From Bradyrhizobium sp. WSM1743 (GTDB taxonomy: Bacteria > Pseudomonadota > Alphaproteobacteria > Rhizobiales > Xanthobacteraceae), in the NCBI RefSeq assembly GCF_000473065.1, contig NZ_AXAZ01000067.1, positions 1 to 45,820 on the forward strand: a stretch of DNA of 45,820 bases, in the 5' to 3' direction. Below are positions 1 to 6,464 of this stretch, piece by piece; positions within the stretch are counted from its first letter, which is position 1, and each line of letters opens with the position of its first letter. The notes beneath the pieces are model-generated. The model was not told where the DNA came from, searched no databases, and worked only from the letters and a program-made list of their open reading frames with translations. Made by a program: the position numbers and the translations under genes.

Positions 1-216
1 AACAGAAGCGGCCCACGCGGCTGTCGATCTCAACCCTCTTTCACCCAGACAATAGGCCAGCATCAGCCGAAGTAACGACACCGCATCTGGAATTTGGCGC
101 CGCCGCACGAAAGCCTTCGTCTGGCGCGCACTTATTTCAAGCTGCGCAGCCCCGCCGAGCTGCGCAACCACTCTCGTCCAGTCCTCGTTCAGAAGCGATT
201 CGTCTGCCATCCCGCC

Positions 217-238
217 TTGGAATCACGTGTGATTCCAA
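217..238. repeat. 10-bp inverted repeat just past the GNAT relic
   Basis: Perfect arms TTGGAATCAC and GTGATTCCAA are separated by two bases. It lies just beyond the 3' end of the broken acetyltransferase, and each arm contains a GANTC site (the CcrM methylation sequence of alphaproteobacteria). There is no U-tract, so it is not an obvious terminator. It could be an operator or a decayed repeat. I see nothing else in positions 1-253. Confidence 0.5.
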
Positions 239-253
239 CACTCAAGAATAAAC

Positions 254-648
254 TTAACGCCTATGGGGCAATCCGGGTTCATAGAGGCGATGGCCCGCCT
301 CGATGAAGTTTTTGGCAGATACCGGATTGTCCGTGGTATCGGAAACGATGCTCTCCCATCCAACCCGCCGTCCCCGCGCCTCGACTGCGCGCATCAGCCT
401 GCGCTGAAGGCCGCGCCCCCAATGCCGGCGCAAGACCCCGACCCTGGAGAAATAGCCGCGTTTCGAACGTGCGTCGACGGTACAACGCCGGCGAAGGCAA
501 CTGCGTCGTCGCCATGATAAGCCAGCCACTAAGCGCCAAGATCGAACTCGGGGATAGCCGCGGCATCGAAGAACGTGAGTTGATGCAGGTCGGCTAAGGT
601 ATCCGCAACGTCATCATCGGACGCATCGACGATACGAGTTCTGTACAT
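254..648 (-). pseudogene. Broken GNAT-family N-acetyltransferase
   Basis: The fragment beginning MYRTRIVDASDDD (start codon at 648) reads as a GNAT N-terminus down to FDLGA, then meets an in-frame TAG at about 530 where Trp would fit (TGG to TAG). After the stop the same frame continues as WLAYHGDDAVAFAGVVP for about 25 codons, then loses one base near 456-460. The acetyl-CoA-binding half resumes in another frame as YFSRVGVLRRHWGRGLQ and ends in the typical GNAT tail NPVSAKNFIEAGHRLYEPG. The pieces therefore reconstruct one acetyltransferase of about 130 residues with a nonsense mutation and a frameshift. The substrate is unknown; small GNATs of this kind are frequent on phage-derived segments. 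A double sequencing error is less likely than true decay. Confidence 0.75.
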
Positions 649-713
649 GGGCGGCTCATAGCGGCAGCAGACCTTGATCGGGCGCGTGGCGACGTCACCG
701 CCGCCGTGGAGGC

Positions 714-1013
714 TCACTTGCCCAGCACGACCTCGACACCAAGCCAGACGGCCCCCATCAGGCCAGTGGCAATTACCGTGATCACCACCTTGAGGGTGTA
801 GCTCTGCGCCTGTTCCACGCTCTTCCGCGACCTCCGCAAGTGCTGAAAATCTGCTCGCAGCTCCTTCCGGTCGTCATCGTCGATTCCTATAGAGGCCAGC
901 ACCGACGCGACCGCCTTCAGTATGATCGCGTCGATGCTCTCCTGCTGAACCCTGTGCTGCTCGGCTAGCGGCTCGGCCACAATGGCCTTGATCTCGTCGT
1001 CTTGCATCTTCAT
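714..1013 (-). CDS. Small membrane protein, phage-type (99 aa)
   Basis: The protein starts MKMQDDEIKAIV, has a charged, probably helical region with a hydrophobic stretch (residues about 30-42), an acidic IDDDDRKEL segment, then a C-terminal transmembrane helix (about 73-95) before GK. Small proteins built this way (acidic helical N-terminus, single C-terminal helix) are familiar to me from rhizobial prophages, but I cannot assign a function. The start is fixed by an ATGA overlap with the stop of the preceding gene, which indicates translational coupling. The pair may be a holin-like remnant. No internal stops or shifts are seen in this gene. Confidence 0.55.
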   Translation of the reverse strand: MKMQDDEIKAIVAEPLAEQHRVQQESIDAIILKAVASVLASIGIDDDDRKELRADFQHLRRSRKSVEQAQSYTLKVVITVIATGLMGAVWLGVEVVLGK

Positions 1014-1300
1014 CGCTTGATGATCCTCGCGACATTCTCGAAGCCGCGCTTGGCGAAATAGAATGAGACCACAAGGTTGGCTGTGATCGCCGCAAATCCC
1101 GGCAGAGCGTCCGTCGAGCCCAATCCAAGAATCTTGTCCCAGACCAGGAGCTTGGCGAAATAGAGCGCGACGCAATAACCCATCAGCTTGTCCGGCTCGT
1201 ACCAGGGGGTGCCCGATTTCGGCAAGCCCGGAGACCGCAGCGGGGCGAGCAATAGGCCCGGCGCCGCGGGCCGGCACGTTCGCGCGTGCACGGCCAGCAA
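1010..1300 (-). CDS. Small membrane protein, holin-like, N-terminus doubtful
   Basis: From about residue 33 the protein reads as a plausible small integral membrane protein: WYEPDKLMGYCVALYFAK, then a second hydrophobic segment ALPGFAAITANLVVSFYFAK, ending ENVARIIKR. The first 30 residues are Arg/Pro-rich and look like frame noise, so the true start may be the internal Met at about residue 40, or the 5' end may be lost. Its TGA overlaps the ATG of the next gene (ATGA), so the two are probably co-translated. Two hydrophobic segments and the partner suggest a phage lysis or holin-type relic. This is inference only. Confidence 0.45.
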   Translation of the reverse strand: MLAVHARTCRPAAPGLLLAPLRSPGLPKSGTPWYEPDKLMGYCVALYFAKLLVWDKILGLGSTDALPGFAAITANLVVSFYFAKRGFENVARIIKR

Positions 1301-1399
1301 TGGTTCGGACGACGGCGCGCCGATCGGCGCTCCCTAAACACGTATCAAGTGAGTGCGTGGCCGCAATGCGCCAACGCCGTCCGATCTCGCAACCGAGAC

Positions 1400-1489
1400 A
1401 AAAAAACTCGGGGCGGATGTGTCCGCGCGGGTGAACCAAACTCGTCTCGATGATGTCATTCTGCCGGTGTTTTCGCCCGACGTGTCAAA
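1400..1489 (-). repeat. Promoter-hairpin repeat, copy 1 (diverged)
   Basis: Read on the minus strand, it has TTGACA (1483-1488), then the family core CGTCGGGC(G)AAAACACCGG and CAGAAT. One extra base makes the spacer 19. About 45 bases on is a weak GCGGA/TCCGC stem and a run of seven T. It is the most eroded of the five good copies but keeps the same order of parts as copy 2, about 130 bp away, so copies 1 and 2 may be a tandem duplication. Confidence 0.6.
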
Positions 1490-1530
1490 CCTCGTGTCGT
1501 GCGCGATTGTCGGCACGCAAAGCGGACATG

Positions 1531-1619
1531 AAAAAGCCCGCCGCAGATTGCTCCGCGCGGGCTAATTCAAATTCGTTTCGATGATGCCATTCTGCCAGTG
1601 TTTTGCCCGACGTGTCAAA
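1531..1619 (-). repeat. Promoter-hairpin repeat, copy 2
   Basis: On the minus strand TTGACA (1613-1618) is followed, after 18 bases, by CAGAAT (1589-1594) preceded by TGG, an extended -10 pattern. A strong hairpin follows (1535-1563, 7 perfect outer pairs plus inner pairs closing on a GCAA loop), then TTTTT. Taken literally this is a promoter and an intrinsic terminator about 30-55 bases apart, enough for a very short RNA. It could equally be a mobile-type intergenic repeat whose parts only resemble signals. Confidence 0.65.
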
Positions 1620-1664
1620 CGAACGAATCCGCGTAAGCCACGTTAGGCGATCAGGAGAACGGCC

Positions 1665-1865
1665 ATGACACCTCACAGGACCTCATCCAGGACGTCACGA
1701 AACCTTCCGGGACCAACGCCGCGCATCGACAAGGAACGTGCCGCGCAGGATGAGATCATCGAGGACGCCGGGGAGACGGAAGACAAGAACCGCGATCTCG
1801 TGCATGGCGATGGCGGCACCATCGATCTGCCCACCAAACCCGGCGATTTGTCGAAGGACGATTAG
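1665..1865 (+). CDS. Small acidic hypothetical protein (66 aa)
   Basis: A good ribosome-binding site (AGGAG, about 8 bases upstream) precedes ATG. The N-terminus is basic and rich in Thr/Ser/Arg, and the rest is strongly acidic (QDEIIEDAGETEDKNRD, ending PGDLSKDD). There is no hydrophobic segment, cysteine or recognisable fold, so it is likely a soluble, partly disordered protein. It stands alone; a hairpin belonging to repeat copy 3 begins directly after its stop codon and may serve as its 3' end. I do not recognise a family; such short acidic proteins are common in Bradyrhizobium genomes. Confidence 0.55.
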   Translation: MTPHRTSSRTSRNLPGPTPRIDKERAAQDEIIEDAGETEDKNRDLVHGDGGTIDLPTKPGDLSKDD

Positions 1866-1930
1866 GCCGCTGCGTGAGCGGCGCGCATCTCGATGATGCC
1901 ATTCTGCCGGTGTTTTGCCCGACGTGTCAA
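1866..1930 (-). repeat. Promoter-hairpin repeat, copy 3
   Basis: TTGACA (complement of 1925-1930), 18-base spacer, CAGAAT (complement of 1901-1906) on the minus strand, followed by a 6-bp GCCGCT/AGCGGC stem (1866-1882) with only a short T-rich tail. The hairpin abuts the stop of the small acidic gene. The repeat also supplies a spurious upstream ATG for the monooxygenase frame, which argues against a start there. Confidence 0.6.
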
Positions 1931-1985
1931 CGCGGCGAGCGCTGAAGCGGAGGCCCCTCCTCCCAGCTCAATATGTGGTGCGCAA

Positions 1986-2046
1986 GGGGCTTGCTTCAAG
2001 CCCCCGATCATCGCGTAGAAGCCTCGACCCGAACAACGAGTCGAGG
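1986..2046 (+). other. Two tandem hairpins in the monooxygenase leader
   Basis: An 8-bp stem GGGGCTTG/CAAGCCCC with a 3-base loop (1986-2004) is followed by a 7-bp stem CCTCGAC/GTCGAGG (2022-2046). The second stem's right arm runs into the GAGGGG ribosome-binding site of the GTG start at 2056, so it could partly sequester it. No U-tract follows either stem. Function not known. Confidence 0.35.
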
Positions 2047-2055
2047 GGTCACGAC

Positions 2056-3571
2056 GTGCCTTTACTGCTTCCGACGTCCCCGTCGCGCGGCCGAACGCGT
2101 GCAGAACGCGCAGCAAGCACCGGCCATGCGGTCATTATCGCCGGTGGCGGCCCGACCGGCCTGATGCTGGCCGCGGAGCTCGCGCTCGCGCATGTCGACG
2201 TCGCGATCATCGAACGGCGCTCCGATCAGACGATTGTTGAGACGCGCGCCGGCGGACTGCACGCCCGCAGCATCGAGATCCTCGATCAGCGTGGCGTCGC
2301 CGAGCGGTTCCTGCGCGAAGGACAGATCGTCCAGCTTGCGGGCTTTGCATGGACGCGGCTCGACATCAGCGATCTCCCGACACGCCATCCTTACGGGCTC
2401 GCGCTGCGGCAGAGCCACATCGAGCGCATCCTGGCCGACTGGGTCGTGGAGCTCGCGGTGCCGATCTATCAGAGCCTTGAGGTGACGGGCTTCGCGCAGG
2501 ACGAGACCGGCGTCGACGTCACGCTAGCCGGCGGCAAGACGTTGCGCGCAAAATATCTGGTCGGCTGCGACGGCGGCCGCAGCGTGGTGCGCAAGACGGG
2601 CGGCATCGACTTCGTCGGCTCCGATCCGACGCTGAGCAACCTCATGGCGGAGGTCGAGATGCGCGAGGAGCCGGTATTCGGCCTGCGTCACGACGCGCTC
2701 GGCTTCCACGGACTCAGCAAGACCGAGAGCGGACACGTGCTGATCGTCGTGACGGAAGCGACGCGCGAACGCAGTGGCGAGCCCACCTTGCGCGATCTCA
2801 GCGAGGCTCTCGCCGCCGTGTACGGCACCGACTTCGGCGTGCACAGTCCCGCCTGGATCTCCCGTTTCACCGATGCGGCGCGGCAGGCCATATCCTATCG
2901 CAAAGCGCGTGCTCCTCGCCGGCGATGCCGCGCACATCCATCACTCCGTGGGCGGCCAAGGCCTCAACACCGGCCTGCAGGACGCGGTCAATCTCGGCTG
3001 GAAGCTGGCGCAGGTCATCAAGGACATTTCGCCCGACAGCCTGCTCGATACCTACCACACCGAACGTCACCCCGTGGCCGCGCGCGTGCTGCGCAACACC
3101 AGGGCGCAGATCGCCCTTCTCCGCCGCGGCGACGACGGCCGCAAGGCCGCGCGCGATGTCGTGGCCGAACTGCTTGCCATGGACGAGCCGCGTAAGCGCT
3201 TTGGCGCGATGATGAGCGGGCTCGATATCCACTATGATCTCGGCGAAGGCCACGCGCTGCTCGGACGCCGCATGCCCGATCTGGATTTGATGGTCGACGG
3301 ACAGAAGCTGAGGCTGTTCACGCTTCTGCACAGCGCGCGCGGCGTGCTGCTCAATTTTGGCAAGCGAGGCGGCATCGACATCGCACCCTGGGCGGATCGC
3401 ATCAAGGTGGTCGATGCCGATCACGACGGCGCATGGGAGCTTCCGGCCATCGGAGAGGTCGCCGCGCCCAAGGCCGTGCTTGTGCGGCCCGATGGCCATG
3501 TGGCCTGGGCAGGAGACGAGAGCCAGCGCGGTCTCGCGCTGACGAGGTGGTTCGGGCCGGGTGGTGCGTAA
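2056..3571 (+). pseudogene. FAD-dependent aromatic monooxygenase (PheA/TfdB family), frameshifted
   Basis: This group A flavoprotein hydroxylase would insert one oxygen atom into an aromatic substrate using NAD(P)H. Visible parts are the Rossmann motif GGGPTGLMLAAELA, the DG motif GCDGGRSVVRK, and the FAD ribityl-binding GD motif LLAGDAAHIHHSVGGQG, then a C-terminal thioredoxin-like region ending ALTRWFGPGGA. The first 290 or so residues and the remainder lie in different frames. The join falls at about 2920, where SYRKARAPRR should read through into KRVLLAGDAA; one surplus base in the AAA run at 2920-2925 explains it. All conserved blocks are otherwise present at normal length (about 505 residues), so the decay is recent or is a sequencing error. 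GTG 2056 is chosen for its GAGGGG site; the ATG at 1915 lies inside a repeat. Confidence 0.8.
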
Positions 3572-3601
3572 AGCACGAACCGTCTCACGCGCCGCAAAAA
3601 C

Positions 3602-3684
3602 AAAAAAGCCCGCGGCATGCCCGCGGGGCTTGTTCCGAACTCTTCGTGATGCCATTCCGCCAGTTTTTTGCCCGACATGTCAAA
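3602..3684 (-). repeat. Promoter-hairpin repeat, copy 4
   Basis: Minus-strand TTGACA (complement of 3678-3683), 18 bases, CGGAAT (complement of 3654-3659), then a GC-rich hairpin (GCCCCGCGGG..CCGCGGGC) and six T at 3602-3607. It lies 30 bp after the monooxygenase frame, so the hairpin could also terminate that transcript, but the T-run is on the minus-strand side. Positions 3685-3890 hold nothing I recognise. Confidence 0.65.
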
Positions 3685-3890
3685 TGACGGCTCTCGCTCC
3701 ACCACAAACGTCATTCCGGCCGAAGCAAAGCCCGTATCAAGCGCGAGAACCATTCCTCACTATCATTGTGCGGATTGCCGCGGCCATCCACTCCGAAGAT
3801 CGGTGGAGGAATGAGGTAGCTCGGCTCGTCCGCAAACACGCCGATCGGCTTGCTCGGTTGCGGATGCTGGCCGTCGGCTGCCGGGACGGT

Positions 3891-4452
3891 TCAACTGCCA
3901 AACCGCTCATTGAATTCGGCCGACGGCAGATAAGGGACTGGCGTGCTGCCTGATGTAAACACGCTGCTCCCGTTCGCCTCATTCACCCGAGTGAGACGGC
4001 GGACACTTTCAGGCGCGACTGATCCTGCGGCAGGGGTGGGCGCGGCTCCTGGCAAATCCTTGGTAGGCATGGTCGCGGCTGGTGCGCTGGCCCACTCCCC
4101 GAAGCGATCTGCAAAAGTGCTAGCGGGCGCCTCTAGATCAAGCGAGGAAGCTCCGCCGAGCTGCGGCCTGAGGGGCGATAATGCCAAAAAGCCCCTGGTG
4201 CCGGCCGGGTTGTCAACGCTGAGTCCATTGTTCAAGGCCTTGTGCGCAGGCGCTCCTGTCGAGAACACTCCTCCGCCCAGGGGTAGCAGCCCCCATCATC
4301 GTGCCGGAACTACTTTCCTGCGCGTTGGCAGCTTGCGTAAACGCCAAAATACCGAGCAGCCAGGGAAGGATTGAGGGAGCCGCTAAGCCGACGGCGGCCC
4401 CTCCGGCCATCCAAGGAAGTGCATTGCGCACCACAGGTGTGCCGCCCGCCAA
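3891..4452 (-). pseudogene. Broken gene of unknown function with one membrane segment
   Basis: Two minus-strand frames join into one protein. The first reads NPLAGGTPVVRNALPWMAGG and a hydrophobic stretch (PSILPWLLGILAFTQAANA), then SSSGTMMGA. Near 4285 the frame shifts, and LLPLGGGVFSTGAPAHKALN continues to AEFNERFGS at 3891. The second half is Pro/Ala/Ser-rich with the motif TRVNEANGSSVFTSGS. Codons upstream of 4452 stay open only to about 4485 (YPYYEN), where a stop occurs, so the 5' end is also lost. I do not recognise a family; the layout recalls structural or accessory genes of prophages. No promoter is visible. Positions 4453-4810 contain no convincing gene. Confidence 0.45.
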
Positions 4453-4810
4453 CGGATTCTCGTAATATGGATACCGTCACTCTGGAGTGCGGATCGGATC
4501 GGAGCACCAGCGGGTCTGATGGTGCGGCCGTTGTCGGAGGCAATTGTCCGATCTGTTGTTCATTGGATCTAGCGTGGGGAAAGGTGGCAGCGCACGTGTA
4601 AAACTTGGATATCGCGACGCGACGCAAGATGAGTAAGTAGCTCAAACGACTGAACTTACACTCGAAATTTAATCTGCGGGCCGTACCAAATGATACAGAC
4701 TCTCCGCCGCAAGCAGCGTAAGGTTCATTCATCACCGCAAGGCCCGAGGCATCGATCGGTGATGAGAACGCCAGTTGCGCTCCCGCCCTACTCCAACGAG
4801 GAGCCGCGCC

Positions 4811-5011
4811 ATGCTGAAGCGGCGTCGTTTCAAACAGACCACGACCTTGACCGAAAGACTCGCGGACGAGGCCGCGCGCTGCCGCGAGGAAGCGCGCACG
4901 CTGGCGCCGGGGCGCCGCCGCGAGATGCTGCTGCGCCAGGCGCGCCAGGACGAGACGGCCATGCAGATCGAGGCCTGGCTGCGCTCGCCCGGCCTGAGGG
5001 CGCCGACATGA
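4811..5011 (+). CDS. Small basic helical hypothetical protein (66 aa)
   Basis: ATG follows a GAGGAG ribosome-binding site by seven bases. The protein (MLKRRRFKQTTTLTERLADE...) is highly charged and Arg-rich, with long helical stretches (EEARTLAPGRRREMLLRQAR) and no hydrophobic core, cysteines or signal peptide. Its TGA overlaps the ATG of the next gene (ATGA at 5008-5011), so the pair is translationally coupled. Similar short proteins are frequent in Bradyrhizobium and have no assigned role as far as I know. Confidence 0.65.
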   Translation: MLKRRRFKQTTTLTERLADEAARCREEARTLAPGRRREMLLRQARQDETAMQIEAWLRSPGLRAPT

Positions 5012-5229
5012 TGCAGCAATATCGCGCCTATCTCGTCGGCGAGAACGGCGTCTTCCGCTCCGCCGAAGCGTTCGAAGCCCCCTCTGATTCCTCCGCCCTG
5101 GTCTTTGCGAAGCAGTTCACGCGGCTGGGCAAGGTCGAAGTCTGGCAGCTCGGCCGAAAGGTCGCCGAGCTGGAGTCCGACCAGTCTCGGCCGCCCGAGT
5201 CATCCCGTCCGACACTGACGCGTCAATGA
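5008..5229 (+). CDS. Small hypothetical protein (73 aa)
   Basis: Starts in a four-base overlap with the previous gene (second Met three bases later is an alternative). The N-terminal 55 residues (QQYRAYLVGENGVFRSAEAF..ALVFAKQF..KVEVWQLGRKVAEL) alternate polar and hydrophobic residues like a small alpha/beta fold, reminiscent of short stress- or phage-linked proteins that report on 'entity, damage, combine' patterns; the tail is Ser/Pro-rich and probably disordered. No catalytic motif is visible. The role is unknown; co-translation with the Arg-rich partner suggests they act together. Confidence 0.65.
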   Translation: MMQQYRAYLVGENGVFRSAEAFEAPSDSSALVFAKQFTRLGKVEVWQLGRKVAELESDQSRPPESSRPTLTRQ

Positions 5230-5256
5230 TCGCGTGATTGCGATCGCAACGCCCCC

Positions 5257-5505
5257 TTACTCCTCCGCGAGCTTGCGTTCGATATAGGCGTCCACGGTCT
5301 CGGCGAACGAGCGCTGCACGCCGACCGCGACATCGTGCTGGTCGAGTGCGTCGCGCTGGAGCACGCGCAGGCCGCGCCCACGGGCGCTCATTGGGGCCGT
5401 ATTCAGAAACTGATCGATGGCGCCCTTGGCGAGCGGGATGGCCTTGGGATCGCCCCTGGCGATCAGGAGCCGCAACAGGCTCTGGCATTCGGCCAAGCCA
5501 GGCAT
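5257..5505 (-). CDS. Hypothetical protein (82 aa)
   Basis: Begins MPGLAECQSLLRLLIARGDP; an upstream GTG at 5517 is also in frame but overlaps the stop of the preceding small gene, whereas the ATG at 5505 has a GAGAAG site just ahead. The protein is mixed helical (KAIPLAKGAIDQFL, FAETVDAYIERKLAEE) with one cysteine and no membrane segment. It follows a 34-codon gene in the same direction with an 8-base gap, so the two are probably one transcript. No family recognised. Confidence 0.5.
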   Translation of the reverse strand: MPGLAECQSLLRLLIARGDPKAIPLAKGAIDQFLNTAPMSARGRGLRVLQRDALDQHDVAVGVQRSFAETVDAYIERKLAEE

Positions 5506-5513
5506 GGCTTCTC

Positions 5514-5618
5514 TCACCCTTGCTGCGATTTCGGCTTCGGCCGCTTGACCGGCTGGGTATGGGTGCCGAACAGCGCCAGCAAGAGCGCGACTTCTTCCTT
5601 CGAACCGATCTGGATCAT
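5514..5618 (-). CDS. Micro-gene encoding a 34-residue peptide
   Basis: ATG at 5618 is preceded by a strong GGAGAGA ribosome-binding site. The peptide runs MIQIGSKEEVALLLALFG and then THTQPVKRPKPKSQQG to TGA. A short amphipathic/hydrophobic helix (residues 8-18) is followed by a basic Pro/Lys tail. The tight spacing to the next minus-strand gene (ATG 8 bases after the TGA) suggests a two-gene operon. It could be a real small protein or a leader peptide for the downstream gene. Evidence is limited to start signal and spacing. Confidence 0.45.
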   Translation of the reverse strand: MIQIGSKEEVALLLALFGTHTQPVKRPKPKSQQG

Positions 5619-5749
5619 GATTGTCTCTCCTGTTCGCTCCGTTGGTCGAGGCTTGGCCCAGCGGAGTTCAGGACGATCTGGTTTCAGCAATGTTTCAGGC
5701 GTGTTTCATCGGGGCGATCGACATGCGCCTGCCCGCGCCTGTGCAGAAG

Positions 5750-5784
5750 GCGTCGTAAGCACGAGACGCGTGCTTAATCGACGC
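5750..5784. promoter_or_regulatory. Imperfect 14-bp inverted repeat
   Basis: Arms GCGTCG-TAAGCACG and CGTGCTTAATCGACGC pair with a two-base bulge around AGAC. It lies about 130 bp upstream of the 34-codon gene on its 5' side, in an otherwise empty region, a fitting place for an operator. It could also be a hairpin of an unannotated RNA. Confidence 0.35.
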
Positions 5785-5825
5785 CTGGCAGAAGTCCGCT
5801 GGATCGAGACAAAGTCCGACACGAC

Positions 5826-5950
5826 AAAGGCCCCGCGATGCGGGGCCTTTGCTGGGCCTTTGCTGGGCCTTTGTCATGCCGGACGCCGATCATCGCGACG
5901 CCGGCTCGCCTATGGTGTCATTCTGCCAGTGTTTTGCCCGACGGGTCAAA
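5826..5950 (-). repeat. Promoter-hairpin repeat, copy 5
   Basis: Minus-strand TTGACC (complement of 5944-5949), 18 bases, CAGAAT (complement of 5920-5925). The terminator lies farther away than in the other copies: a perfect 11-bp stem AAAGGCCCCGC/GCGGGGCCTTT (5826-5850), usable in both directions. Between them, GGGCCTTTGC is tandemly repeated two to three times. The frame open in copies 2 and 4 has a stop here, against a conserved peptide. Confidence 0.65.
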
Positions 5951-6051
5951 CTTTATCTTAAATGCAGCAAAGCGGATTCGGCGAAACGAAATCTCTTCGC
6001 GCCATGCTGGGACATGGTCGGCTGGACGGGGGCAAGCCGGAGAGATCTTCA

Positions 6052-6237
6052 ATGTACTATGTCGCCGCTGCATTACTGGTGCTGTCGGGACTGTTCTATT
6101 CCGCGAGCCGTCATGAGCTCGGCCAATTCGGAGCAGACGTGTGCAGCTATGGCGGCACCTTCTGCGACAATCCGGTGGTCCTCTTCACCGGCGCGGCGCT
6201 GGCCGCCGCCTGGGGCACGTTCGTCAGCGTCAAGTAG
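6052..6237 (+). CDS. Small membrane protein (61 aa)
   Basis: ATG follows GGAGAG by seven bases. The product has an N-terminal hydrophobic helix (YYVAAALLVLSGLFYSA), a short loop with two cysteines (DVCSYGGTFCDN) that could form a disulfide in the periplasm, and a second helix (PVVLFTGAALAAAWGTFV) ending VSVK. This predicts a two-pass inner-membrane protein with both ends inside and an oxidised loop outside. No family is recognised. It is a stand-alone gene between two repeat copies. Confidence 0.6.
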   Translation: MYYVAAALLVLSGLFYSASRHELGQFGADVCSYGGTFCDNPVVLFTGAALAAAWGTFVSVK

Positions 6238-6316
6238 GACGCGGGCGCAACACCTCCGTCCGGCATCCATATCCGCCACCGGGCGCAAAGCCTGGCGAAC
6301 GGCCGTGACGTCGTGA

Positions 6317-6362
6317 ATTGCTCGATGCTGGCAATCTACCCCTGTTTTGCCCGACGGAGCAA
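6317..6362. repeat. Degenerate relic of the promoter-hairpin repeat
   Basis: Keeps the 14-base core TGTTTTGCCCGACG of the family, but the -35-like TTGACA has become TTGCTC on the minus strand and the -10-like part is lost (AATCTACC instead of ATTCTGCC). No hairpin with a T-run follows. It is useful as a decayed copy for comparison. Confidence 0.45.
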
Positions 6363-6464
6363 GCGGACTTAGCATTATCAGAAATGTGCGGCTTGCGGGA
6401 ACGGGAACTTTCGTTCCCTTGTCGGCATTTTCTGTGAAGACACCACCCCGACCGAGGCCCTCCC

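Noticed and set aside
94..306. 70-codon plus-strand frame at the window start
   Set aside because: It runs across the palindrome and into the antisense of the broken acetyltransferase, with no start signal.
1485..1676. A conserved small peptide FDTSGKTLAEWHH encoded by the repeats
   Set aside because: The frame is shifted in copy 1, changed in copy 3 and stopped in copy 5, so selection is not on the peptide.
6397..6420. GGGAACGGGAAC with downstream GTTCCC before Nramp, as a general-stress sigma factor (GGAAC/CGTT) promoter
   Set aside because: The second half of the promoter does not appear at the 16-17-base spacing; better explained as a small hairpin.
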